Part shown: piece by piece, positions 44,429-53,471 of the stretch | Position numbering within the stretch: the stretch's first letter is position 1 | How the letters are laid out: each line of letters begins with the position of its first letter | DNA from: Chryseobacterium sp. Tr-659 | GTDB lineage: Bacteria > Bacteroidota > Bacteroidia > Flavobacteriales > Weeksellaceae | Length of the DNA stretch: 64,000 nt | Direction of reading: 5' to 3' | Assembly (NCBI RefSeq): GCF_011752975.1 | Contig: NZ_VWWP01000014.1 | Span: 1 to 64,000, forward strand | Position numbers and translations under genes: made by a program | Notes under the pieces: generated by a model | The model's database searches: none | Told to the model about the DNA's origin: nothing | The model's input: only the letters and a program-made list of their open reading frames with translations

Positions 44429-44662
44429 TTATTCTGCTTTGGCTACCTTGAAATTATTTAAAAATTCAATTCCTAAAAATATAACATTAATATTATATTT
44501 TATACCAAAATTTAAAGCAAAAGTTTCCAAACGGAGAAAATGTATTTCCATATGGTTTAATCCAAAAGGATAGTAATTGTTGGTATTTGTAACTTCAAGA
44601 GCTCCTTCGCTCCTTTTTGCAAAACTTATCCCCGCATTTCCAGGATGATCTTTATATTGATA
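44429..44662 (-). pseudogene. Decayed RHS core fragment, copy B
   Basis: Same remnant as at 41652-41897: YQYKDHPGNAGISFAKRSEG through NYYPFGLNHM, then out of frame, ending VAKAE and a stop; 12 bp shorter. It directly follows the glycine-zipper pseudogene. Confidence 0.75.
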
Positions 44663-45056
44663 AATATATTGGTTTCTCTAGAGAAAGATAATAAAAGCAT
44701 TGTTCTGCATAATCTCCACCATAAACTCCTCCTAATATTCCTCCCGCAATACCTCCGATTGCTGCACCAATAGCAGCTCCTGGTGCGGCTCCTACTCCTA
44801 AAAAAGCGGAACCAATAGCTCCTCCAATGGGAGCTAACAACTTTGCTCCGAATCATGCTCCTACTGCAGCTCCTGCCATTCCTCCAGCTACACCAACCGA
44901 AGCGACCTAAGCTCTCACGCCAAACTTTCCACCATCTTGATACATGCTATATCCTATTTGTCCAGCACTGATTGCATATCCTACGTATCCAGCACCTTTG
45001 GCATATTTTCCGAGCATTGCAGTATTTCTTACGTAATCGCCTCTTAGTCCTAATTT
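44652..45056 (-). pseudogene. Glycine-zipper segment of a dead RHS tip, two nonsense codons
   Basis: One minus-strand frame reads GLRGDYVRNTAMLGKYAKGA, GYAISAGQIGYSMYQDGGKF, then a TAG at 44907-44909, GVAGGMAGAAVGA, a TGA at 44853-44855, then FGAKLLAPIGGAIGSAFLG and GAAIGAAIGGIAGGILGG before the final stop at 44652. The repeated GxxxG/A pattern is typical of membrane-inserting pretoxin segments in RHS tips. The pattern of a continuous sensible sequence with two stops marks a pseudogene. It joins directly to the end of immunity gene A. Confidence 0.75.
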
Positions 45057-45277
45057 AGATTTAATTTACAGCTTACCCCAATCTTTTCTGCTTCTTTAAT
45101 AAATTCATTAGCTAAATCTAAGTTTTCAATTTCGATAATTACCTCCTTATCATCCAAAAGATAATCAACATTTAATTTAGACTCTTTTAATGATTTTCCA
45201 AGTAAATCAATTTGGAGTTTTGTAAGTGATACTTTTTGAAGCCCCTCATTCCAACCTTCTAATATTATTTTTGCCAT
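45050..45277 (-). CDS. Putative immunity protein of RHS tip A
   Basis: A 75-aa cytoplasmic protein with no cysteines beyond one and an alternating helix-strand pattern (GLQKVSLTKLQIDLLGKSLK, then VIIEIENLDLANEFIKEAEK), resembling a small ferredoxin-like fold. It is not a family I can name. Its ATG is 3 bp past the stop of tip A. The stop overlaps the start of the glycine-zipper pseudogene, which suggests that a recombination joined the two pieces exactly here. Immunity is inferred from the pairing. Confidence 0.6.
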   Translation of the reverse strand: MAKIILEGWNEGLQKVSLTKLQIDLLGKSLKESKLNVDYLLDDKEVIIEIENLDLANEFIKEAEKIGVSCKLNLN

Positions 45278-45280
45278 ATT

Positions 45281-46196
45281 TTAGTCTACTTTTATAGTTA
45301 TTGGAGATGGAACTTGACCTATATATTTGCCCGTTGTTCTCTTTCCTCCTTGAATAATTACCTCTGTCACATTATGCTGTTTTCCTAGGTCTTTAGCAAT
45401 ATTCCATAAAGCCTCTCTACCAACTTTTCCTCCGGAAGAACCTTGCAAATGTAATTGGTTTAAATACAACTTACCATCTTTGACTGCAAAGTCGGTTATT
45501 CCCTCTACTATTTCTTCTTTAATCTTAGACGAAAATATCATTACATCTCCTTCAACAACACCTATTTTTACTAGATTATTTGCAGCTGCATTTAGAGTCT
45601 TTCTTTCCAATCCCTCGGCAGCTGCTTCAGGATTAATAAAGATCATAGCAGCCATACCTATATTTTCTCTTTCTTCAGCATAGGGGCCCACACCCATATT
45701 TCCAATTGCTGAATAAGGATCTGTGCTGTTAAACAACAAAGCACTAACAATTTGCCAGGTACTAATTTCCTTTGAAAACTGTTCTTCTGAAATTTTTTCT
45801 GCAGGGCCAACGTCTACTTTAGTTCTATTCCAACCAAATAAATTTTTAATAAAATTTACTGTTTTCTTAAAAAAACCGGGCTTATCTTCACCTCCTCCTT
45901 CATTACTAAGATAACTTCTCTTTGCCTGAAAATTCTCTAATCCCCGATAATTGGTTGCTCCCTGAGATTTGGTGGATGATCCTAAAAATCCATAGCTACT
46001 TCCTGAAGTATCTACAATATTTCCGGAATCACTTATCCATCTTCCATCAGGATCTACTAATGAAGCAGGATTGTTCATTACATATGCATAAGGGCTTGCT
46101 GCATGGTATTCTTCTGACAGCTGATCCATCCCGTTCCATCTTCCTAAATCTGGCATATACTGCCTCCAGCCGTAATCTAAATTTCCGTTGCTCTAG
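45281..46196 (-). CDS. Orphan RHS tip A, toxin of unknown type
   Basis: Homology to the RHS core begins at 46196, directly after a TAG, with SNGNLDYGWRQYMPDLGRW; the first ATG is internal (46156). The core end (DPDGRW) and linker (SGSSYGFLGSSTKSQGATNY) match tip B, then a unique 190-residue tip follows. The last third (KVGREALWNIAKDLGKQHN, then EVIIQGGKRTTGKYIGQVPS) looks like a compact catalytic domain, but I do not recognise the family. It has no start or promoter. A putative immunity gene follows at 3 bp. Tips A and B resemble each other in the core more than the full-length RHS gene, so they came from another RHS gene. Confidence 0.65.
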
Positions 46197-46329
46197 CATG
46201 TTTAAGTTTTAAAGCCACGAAAATGCAGTGTTTTAATCACTATTGGCCCAAAGTCAGGAGACTTCGCGTAACGAGTTCATATTGCTGCATTTGTAGATTT
46301 GAAACATTATCAAATATTTCTGAAATACA

Positions 46330-46872
46330 TTATAAATCAGATGAATTGGGAAGCTTTTGTATAAACTCTTTTATTTTAATATCCTTCAGCCCATTATGTT
46401 GCATATAATGTTCAATTTTTAATGCTTTACTATAGTCTTTATAAGATATTTTATATCTTAATATATCAAAAGAAAATTTTGATATCTCCAATCTTAATTT
46501 TTCCATTTCCAAAGGATGAACTTCAGTATCTTTTTCAAGCATTTCTGCAAAATCTATCAATTTTTGGCATATATAATAAATTTCATCCTTAAGGAAGACA
46601 GGAGGAAGCCCAAGTAAAAAATTTATCCGGGAAAGAATAATTTTTTTTAGAGAATATTCTTTTATTCCATAATAATACCTTAATTTATTTGTATTTATAT
46701 CAGTATTTAACATTAAAAACTTCACTACTTCTCTAGGATCTACCTGATTTGAATAAAAATCTTTCAATTCTCTGATACTTGTCCACCCTGCTCTGTGTAA
46801 TGATAAATCTGCTTGATTTAAATAAGCAAATAAAAATACACACAGGTTATATTCTAATTTTATTCTTTTCAT
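46330..46872 (-). CDS. Putative immunity protein of the full-length RHS toxin
   Basis: A 180-aa protein starting at the ATG 46872 (MKRIKLEYNLCVFLFAYLNQ), 7 bp past the RHS stop; the upstream open frame (to 46908) overlaps the RHS gene end and is not needed. It is predominantly helical with basic and aromatic residues, probably cytoplasmic. No known family was recognised. Its place directly after a polymorphic toxin with an ADP-ribosyltransferase-like tip is the reason to call it immunity. It is the only immunity gene that shares the RHS operon promoter. Confidence 0.65.
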   Translation of the reverse strand: MKRIKLEYNLCVFLFAYLNQADLSLHRAGWTSIRELKDFYSNQVDPREVVKFLMLNTDINTNKLRYYYGIKEYSLKKIILSRINFLLGLPPVFLKDEIYYICQKLIDFAEMLEKDTEVHPLEMEKLRLEISKFSFDILRYKISYKDYSKALKIEHYMQHNGLKDIKIKEFIQKLPNSSDL

Positions 46873-46879
46873 ATTTTTA

Positions 46880-49800
46880 TTAAAAAGGCCACCACCAGCG
46901 TTTAACATATTTTGGGTTCAAAGTCGTTATGTCCAATTGCATACGTCCTTCCACGATAATTCTTCCAGCATTTCCAGTTCCACCAATATAAGGATTAGAG
47001 GTTACTCCCCATTTAGGGACCGTAAATTCTATATAGCCACCACCACGATAACCTCCTGCTGCCTGTCCTAGTCTTACTTTCGATGGACTTACAAAAGGTG
47101 CTATTTCAACATCTACTCCAAATGGTTTTGGTGACGAAACATTGATAGAACCACTTTTCTTGATAGCCTTAACAGCTGAAGTAGATGTATGATGCCGTAC
47201 TGTTACAAAGTCCTCTAACAAACCTGACGCCAGATTTTTTTCTGCTTGTATTTCTGAAGTTGCCAACGCTGGCTTCTTCAATGCTACAGCGGCTAAAATT
47301 CCGGCTCCCATCGCAAGATACCTATTTTCAGGCTTCCAGCTACTCATAATCTGGCCCCCAATGTCAAAGATACCTAAAAAGTCACCAACACCCCCAATCA
47401 TTTGAGCCCGACCTGGTTGTCTCCACGCTGCTTGTAACTGTTGTTTCTCAAACCATTCAGTCTGAACATGAATTATCTTTCTTCTGGTAAAAATAAACTC
47501 CTGTATTTCATTAGGAGTGGCTCCTTTGGCTCCATCTCTCCAGGTTGATGCATAAAGACTTCCGCCAACATCTCCACCTGTTGCTCCCCATGCATTCCAT
47601 GAGCCCAAATAAGCCCAGAAATCTGATTTATTATTACCGTCTTTCCATGCAGATAATGCACTTAATAACGTTCGTGAGCTGTATCCGTTTCTCAGATAAC
47701 TTAAGGCATTCTGAAGGTCACTTCCCGTAAATTCAAAACCATCTGAAGTAGGTCTCACATCTCTACCGTCCGGATCTATAAAAGAAACCGGATTGTTCAT
47801 CACATAGGCATAAGGACTTGTCGGATGATAAGCCTCAGACAGTTGATCCATCCCAAACCATCTTCCTAAATCTGGCATATACTGTCTCCAGCCGTAATCC
47901 AGATTTCCGTTGCTCTGCAATTCCTTGCTGTTGTAAAGATATTTAAATTTATTGTTGGTTGTATCTCCTGTATTATAACCTGCATGCTTTAGCCCTAACG
48001 GGTAATAGTTATTCTCTTCTAATATTGTTGTGCCGCCATTCTGGCTTTTGGTATAAGACAATCTGATATTCCCTAAATGATCAGCATATTGATAAACGTA
48101 CCTGTTATTAATAAAATCAAAATACCCTTCTTCATTGCCCAATATTTTGGTGGTTAAGGTTCCTGCTGAACTTTCATACTGGAACCCGTCCAAATAATCT
48201 GTAATCTTCCCGTTATTATTGGTCTGTACCTTAGTTCCGTCAGCCAGATAGGTATAAGAGCTATTTTTTGAAGCATCTGTATGGGCGAAAAAAGAAGGTA
48301 AATCAAGATAGTTATACGTGATTTTTATTATGCCTCTATCGGGCTGGCTGGTCATATTTCCATTTCCGTCATATCCAATGGTCTGTCCCTGGCCTGCCCC
48401 CAAAGGATAACCGCTTAATGCGTTCCCGCTTCCACTTTCTTTCATGTAAGACAGGCGGTTTCCGTCGTAAGTATAGGTAAGGTCATCCATTACTTCAGCA
48501 GTTCCGTTAACCGCAGCACCGGTTCTGTTGAGGGTGTTTATATTCCCGTTAAGGTCATAATCTGTTATTTCGCTGTACTCTTTAGAGTAAGGATTGGTAT
48601 CCATCTGGAAAAAGCCTGCTCTCAGACGGTTAACGCCATCATACACGTAGCCATATCTTCTTAACGGCTCATTGGCTCCATAGGCTGTCTTCCAGTCAAC
48701 TTCCGCAATACCTCCGTTGTATTTGGGCTTTACTTTAAGATTCGCATAGGTATTGTTGGGTGTTTCCGCTCCTTCTACGCTATTGTATTTTATTTTGTAG
48801 GCAAAAAGCTTATTGTTTACCCCTGAGAAATCATTAGGATTAATTCCCGTAAGCCATCCCCTGATATTGTAAGTGTAGTCTATACTTTGCAGGTTATTCC
48901 CCACTTTTTTATTGATTATTTGCCCCAGATCATTGTAAGTATATTCTGAAAGCAATTCTTCCGGGTTGGCATTAATCTGCTGGTAATGTTTAGACAGATA
49001 ATTTTTTGGATTATATATATACCTGTCTTTTACACTTAGCTCCGTAGAGGAAGTATTTCGGGAATGCGAGGTATAGGTTTCCAGGGCTTTTCCTGAAAAG
49101 TCCACAAGAGTTTCAGTTTTTGTAAAACCACCCAAATGATTTTTACCATAGGTGCCTATAATTCTTCCCAACGTATCATACCAGATAAAAGAAGATGACC
49201 AGTTATCATTTTCTATATTTTTCACATAGCTCGCCGTAGGATAAGTTTTAATACTTCTTACGGAAGACCATCCGTTGGATGTTATTGTTACAGGCGCAGC
49301 ACTCAATGTCGGCTGGTTCTGTACCTGAGCGGGCAGAGCCGGAGCACCTGCCGGGTATCCATCATAATAGTTGACACTCAGAATGGTCATACTTCCGGTA
49401 GGGAAAGCATTCTTGGTGTAATAGACATCAATACCGTTCAGGGTAAAGGGAACTGTACTGGTGCTTTCATTATTTTCAGGATAAGCCCTCATATTATTAA
49501 GCGCTGTCTGCATAGATTCTCTTGTGGCCGTATTGGCAAAAAATCCGGAATATACCACCCTCCCGAAAGCATCATATTTTGTGAACATCCAGCCTTTTTT
49601 TCCAAAGTTATTGGTAGTGGTTCTCAGGTTCCCATCCTGCGAAAGTACCGGTCTGTTCTGTTTATCATAGACTATAAATTCCCATTCTTTTCCGGGAAGC
49701 TTTTTTTCTGCGAGCCTGTTGTATTGATCATATTTATATTGATAGCACAATGCGTCCAGTACTGCAGGTAAAACAGGAGAAACAGAAGCTTTAGGAGGAA

Positions 49801-50575
49801 TTATGAAAGATAGGTTGCCGAATTCGTCATACACGTAATAGGTATCCAGATTTTCTGTACCGCCTTCGGGCTTTTTATTAATTTGTCTTACCAGGATTTT
49901 TTGCCCTGCATTATTGGTATATGTATGAATTTCATTATCTTCTTCATCTGATGTAATCAGCTTAAATAATGCTCCTGCTTTATAATAGCCTCCTGCAGTA
50001 AAATTATTATCAGGTGTAGGACTTACAGATACGTCGTTAATTTGCGTAGAAGGATTCCATACTGTAACGGCACTGAATCTTTTTACAATGCCGGCAGCAT
50101 TGAATTCATAGTTCATCTTTTCGGTATGATTTCCCGAAAGCTGCCAATCTGTTCCCGGAGCTGCTGATTTTTCTGTCCTGGCCAAAGGGGATTTTTCAAC
50201 CTGAACTTCAGCATAGGCATTGGGTACTCCGTAATAAGTGTTGACCGCATTACCTGTTGCTCCCGGAATAAAAGCTCCATTTTGAGAGTCTACAGGCAAT
50301 GGTAGATAAGATTTTGTCTGCCTTCCGTTATTATCATACACAGAGGGCACAACTATATCTTTTCCGCTTGGGGAAGCCTTTATTCCAATGTTTTGTACAG
50401 GTCGTCCCAACCCGTCAAGATACTGTATACTTTGGATCTGTTGAGCATTGTTATTGGTAGTTGTTACCGGTTCAAGATAGACCCTGCTGTAAATATAGTT
50501 TTCTGATGATGTTAAACTCTGGGAATAGAATAAAACAGCCATCAGGACATTTATAAATATTAATAATTTTTTCAT
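46880..50575 (-). CDS. RHS-repeat protein (DUF6443) with HYD1-like ADP-ribosyltransferase tip
   Basis: A 1231-aa protein. Signal peptide (1-18), DUF6443 region (YLDGLGRPVQNIG near 52), many YD/RHS repeats (YDGNGNMTSQPDRG, YNLRGWLTGINP-type blocks), the RHS core end with YGWRQYMPDLGRWFGMDQ near 895 and DPDGR near 933, then a unique C-terminal tip. The tip's last 130 residues begin RHHTSTSAVKAIKKSGSI (near 1126) and include GYIEFTVPKWG; this resembles the HYD1-type ADP-ribosyltransferase signature (R-H-[HY]-T-S ... G-I). RHS shells encapsulate the tip until delivery. It starts 9 bp after its partner gene. Tip assignment is by motif only. Confidence 0.87.
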   Translation of the reverse strand: MKKLLIFINVLMAVLFYSQSLTSSENYIYSRVYLEPVTTTNNNAQQIQSIQYLDGLGRPVQNIGIKASPSGKDIVVPSVYDNNGRQTKSYLPLPVDSQNGAFIPGATGNAVNTYYGVPNAYAEVQVEKSPLARTEKSAAPGTDWQLSGNHTEKMNYEFNAAGIVKRFSAVTVWNPSTQINDVSVSPTPDNNFTAGGYYKAGALFKLITSDEEDNEIHTYTNNAGQKILVRQINKKPEGGTENLDTYYVYDEFGNLSFIIPPKASVSPVLPAVLDALCYQYKYDQYNRLAEKKLPGKEWEFIVYDKQNRPVLSQDGNLRTTTNNFGKKGWMFTKYDAFGRVVYSGFFANTATRESMQTALNNMRAYPENNESTSTVPFTLNGIDVYYTKNAFPTGSMTILSVNYYDGYPAGAPALPAQVQNQPTLSAAPVTITSNGWSSVRSIKTYPTASYVKNIENDNWSSSFIWYDTLGRIIGTYGKNHLGGFTKTETLVDFSGKALETYTSHSRNTSSTELSVKDRYIYNPKNYLSKHYQQINANPEELLSEYTYNDLGQIINKKVGNNLQSIDYTYNIRGWLTGINPNDFSGVNNKLFAYKIKYNSVEGAETPNNTYANLKVKPKYNGGIAEVDWKTAYGANEPLRRYGYVYDGVNRLRAGFFQMDTNPYSKEYSEITDYDLNGNINTLNRTGAAVNGTAEVMDDLTYTYDGNRLSYMKESGSGNALSGYPLGAGQGQTIGYDGNGNMTSQPDRGIIKITYNYLDLPSFFAHTDASKNSSYTYLADGTKVQTNNNGKITDYLDGFQYESSAGTLTTKILGNEEGYFDFINNRYVYQYADHLGNIRLSYTKSQNGGTTILEENNYYPLGLKHAGYNTGDTTNNKFKYLYNSKELQSNGNLDYGWRQYMPDLGRWFGMDQLSEAYHPTSPYAYVMNNPVSFIDPDGRDVRPTSDGFEFTGSDLQNALSYLRNGYSSRTLLSALSAWKDGNNKSDFWAYLGSWNAWGATGGDVGGSLYASTWRDGAKGATPNEIQEFIFTRRKIIHVQTEWFEKQQLQAAWRQPGRAQMIGGVGDFLGIFDIGGQIMSSWKPENRYLAMGAGILAAVALKKPALATSEIQAEKNLASGLLEDFVTVRHHTSTSAVKAIKKSGSINVSSPKPFGVDVEIAPFVSPSKVRLGQAAGGYRGGGYIEFTVPKWGVTSNPYIGGTGNAGRIIVEGRMQLDITTLNPKYVKRWWWPF

Positions 50576-50584
50576 AATTGAGTT

Positions 50585-53467
50585 TTATGGTTGTGGCTTT
50601 AAATTATAACGGTAATCTTTTAGAATGTTTCCGTTGACATCAATGACATATTGGAGTCTGTTATTCATATCGTACCGATACACCTCTCTCATTCCATCAG
50701 GACCTGTTTTAGAAGTAACGCCTACTAAAGGATCATATGTAGAAGTGGTGATACTAAAACTCTTCAGTGCCGGATTTGTTCTGAAAGTATCCAGAGCTTC
50801 AATTAATGTTTTTTCTGAAGACTCATTGATGTCAAGATTAGATTTCGCTACTATATCATCTGCAAGGCTGCCAATGTTTGCAAGGCTGGCACCAGAGATT
50901 TTTGCAATAGGAAACGTCTTATTGTATCCCCATATAATTACGGCAGGAAGTCCCAAACCTGATCCTTCATCAGCAACAGCTGTAAATTGTGTAACATTTC
51001 CTTTAGCATCATAAGCATCATATCGTACTGTTGTTTTAATACTGTTGTCATTTGGATTCTGGGATACCACCGATGTGGGATAGAGACTGTTATTGGCAAA
51101 TTTTAACGAAGATGAAGAAATCATTTTATTATTTTTTTTCACGATGGTATTTACGGCAATCCCTTTCATATTAGCATTATAAATATGATTGTATTCACTA
51201 TTTTGTCCATCGGGATAGGTCATAAAACTTTCTTCAATACCCCCGTCCGGTGAAGTTGTTTTTATTTTAGACAAAAGAAAACGTTCCGCTGTATTGGTAA
51301 ATTCAGACTCATTAGTGGTTTCCATAGTCTGCCCTCCAGCATAATTTCTTTCAGTTTCTTTTACATATTTGATGACTCCTGAACGCATATAGCCAATACT
51401 TGTCTGCACTATAGATGCACCATCCTGATCCTGAAGTTCATATTCGTAGTCTGTACTGTTTAGTTTTTGGCCACCGGCATTATAAATCTCTTTCTTCTCT
51501 ATTAATCCACCTTTGGTAATATTATAATAATGTTTTAAGAAGGATGTTTCATTAGGATTCTCCGGTGCAGTATAAGGGGTATCAGGATAATCATCCGGAG
51601 TCTTATAATAAAAATGGGTATATCCCTCATTATTTCCTCTGGTGATCTTTATGTTTTTGTATACAACATATTCAGAAAAACCTACATCGTTCCCATATCT
51701 TTCATTTTTAACTTTGTAACCACTCGGATTTCCTGAATTGGTAAACTGATTATATGAATAGCCAACCGTTGATATGGGAACACTATCTGAAGCTGAAGTA
51801 TAACTCTTAACCTCTTTTACCCGAAGATCTGGTGCATATCCAACATTATTATATGGCCCTGGCGAAGTTGATAACTCATAAGGGGAAAAATATCCTTTCA
51901 GATCCTGACCTCCATTAATCTGTATGGTATGATTACCCGGATATAAATCAACAGAACCATATAAAGTATACTCCGTTGGTGATTTTATCACATTGCAGGA
52001 AGTTATGGCCACAGAGTTATTGTCTATTGCTACCTCTGCTGTCAAATCAGCAGGATCTCCCCCCGGAATTAATATACGTCTTGGCTCTGCATGAAAAACA
52101 AAATACATTTTTTTCTTCTGGGAAGGAGTTCCGGAAATATTCCATACTATAGTATTATTTTGCCATGTACTATAATTAAAAGTATTCTGCGCCTGTAATT
52201 GTTGAATATATGGATCTGTAAAATCTTTTAACCGATCTTTGTATTCGGGAGTATTTTTATCATAAAAAAATTCATTGGGCTCAAAACTATATTCTAAGGC
52301 ACCGCCTGTAGGATAAATTATTTTCTTTAATACTCCTATAACCCTTTCCTTTGGATAAATTGTACTGGCATCCTGATTAAGACTGCAAATTAACTGATCC
52401 GGCCAGGTAGCATTATCAGCGAGTGCAGTTGTGCTATACTCAAGAGTTGTGACTTCTAAAGGATTACCATTGAGATTTTCCAAATTTCTTTTCCTGATCT
52501 TGGTAAGTACTCTTTTTTTTTCGTTTCGATTAGAAAAGACTGTAAATGTATAATCAAGAGCATATCGGTCTATTATTTTACCATAAGAATTTTCAGTAGT
52601 AATCTCTGAAATACTATAAGGATCATTCATTGTTTCTTCCAGGGAAGGATCAAACGCGTAATCTATTTTAATATTGCCAAAATCCGGACTATTGATTTTT
52701 TTGAGTTTACAGCTTTGATAAAGGAGAGTGGAGGTCCCATTAATATGTCTTTCATCTTTTTGATATTCATATGTCAGTAACTCCATTCCGGCTGGGTTCT
52801 TTATACTGCTTAGAAAGAATGCCGATTTGTATAAATACCCATATACAGAATAAAGATTCTGGCTATAATCATTGAAAATATATTTATACCCCTTATCATC
52901 TGTTATGGTAAAAGAAATAATATTAAAATCACCACCAGTTGAGCCTTTCGTGAATTCTATAAGCACATTATTTGCTGATTGTTGAACCACAGAATAAACA
53001 CCCTGCTTGGATCTGCTGAATTTAAACTTGCCGCCAATTCCTGTAGGAAGGGTATAATAATAAATGTCATCAGGGGTTTTCCAGCTATTGGGATCTGAAG
53101 GGTTTATATTACCAAACTTATCGTCTATTTCGCCAACTATAGTCCTGGAAATAACGCCTCCTGAAAGCAGAGTCCATCCAGCTCCTGTTTCGCCCGTATA
53201 GTCTCCATTATTGATACTATTTGGATTATAGGATAAAAGCAAATTATTCGAAATATTTGCATCTGATGTAGAAATTCCTGCTATAGGTATTTTAATATCC
53301 GGTATGCCTGTTGCTGTTGCCACAGGCGATTCCTGATAAACAGATAAGGTTGATATTGATGGAACCGGATTAGGCAGATCTCCATAATTAAGCTGCTGCT
53401 GAGCATAAGAGCTTGTAGCAATTCCCAGCTTTATTAAAAGTAAAAGTGTTATCGTATTTTTCTTCAT
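50585..53467 (-). CDS. RHS partner protein, SpvB/TcB-like, secreted
   Basis: A 960-aa protein with a signal peptide (1-22, ending SYAQ). After GIPDIKIPIAGIS and NLLLSYNPNSINNGDYTGET (N-terminal SpvB/TcB-like beta region) come weak YD repeats, ending in YRYDMNNRLQYVIDVNGNIL, a clear RHS-type repeat. In ABC-type (Tc) toxins a TcB and a TcC (RHS) protein together form the hollow shell around the toxin tip. Here it lies directly before the RHS gene (9 bp) and after the T9SS-sorted protein gene (4 bp gap), making a three-gene operon. The TcB analogy is inference from organisation and weak motif likeness. Confidence 0.8.
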   Translation of the reverse strand: MKKNTITLLLLIKLGIATSSYAQQQLNYGDLPNPVPSISTLSVYQESPVATATGIPDIKIPIAGISTSDANISNNLLLSYNPNSINNGDYTGETGAGWTLLSGGVISRTIVGEIDDKFGNINPSDPNSWKTPDDIYYYTLPTGIGGKFKFSRSKQGVYSVVQQSANNVLIEFTKGSTGGDFNIISFTITDDKGYKYIFNDYSQNLYSVYGYLYKSAFFLSSIKNPAGMELLTYEYQKDERHINGTSTLLYQSCKLKKINSPDFGNIKIDYAFDPSLEETMNDPYSISEITTENSYGKIIDRYALDYTFTVFSNRNEKKRVLTKIRKRNLENLNGNPLEVTTLEYSTTALADNATWPDQLICSLNQDASTIYPKERVIGVLKKIIYPTGGALEYSFEPNEFFYDKNTPEYKDRLKDFTDPYIQQLQAQNTFNYSTWQNNTIVWNISGTPSQKKKMYFVFHAEPRRILIPGGDPADLTAEVAIDNNSVAITSCNVIKSPTEYTLYGSVDLYPGNHTIQINGGQDLKGYFSPYELSTSPGPYNNVGYAPDLRVKEVKSYTSASDSVPISTVGYSYNQFTNSGNPSGYKVKNERYGNDVGFSEYVVYKNIKITRGNNEGYTHFYYKTPDDYPDTPYTAPENPNETSFLKHYYNITKGGLIEKKEIYNAGGQKLNSTDYEYELQDQDGASIVQTSIGYMRSGVIKYVKETERNYAGGQTMETTNESEFTNTAERFLLSKIKTTSPDGGIEESFMTYPDGQNSEYNHIYNANMKGIAVNTIVKKNNKMISSSSLKFANNSLYPTSVVSQNPNDNSIKTTVRYDAYDAKGNVTQFTAVADEGSGLGLPAVIIWGYNKTFPIAKISGASLANIGSLADDIVAKSNLDINESSEKTLIEALDTFRTNPALKSFSITTSTYDPLVGVTSKTGPDGMREVYRYDMNNRLQYVIDVNGNILKDYRYNLKPQP

Positions 53468-53471
53468 TTTT

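Larger units (their letters stand above)
44148..44696. repeat. 549-bp direct repeat block, copy B
   Basis: Near-identical to 41371-41931 except for a 12-bp loss. The two blocks are in direct orientation, 2.8 kb apart, and enclose tips B and C with their immunity genes. Confidence 0.9.

Noticed and set aside
44626-44856. 76-codon Arg/Ser-rich minus-strand ORF
   Set aside because: It is the wrong frame over the glycine-zipper pseudogene; the low-complexity RSRSR sequence reflects the GC-richer glycine codons.
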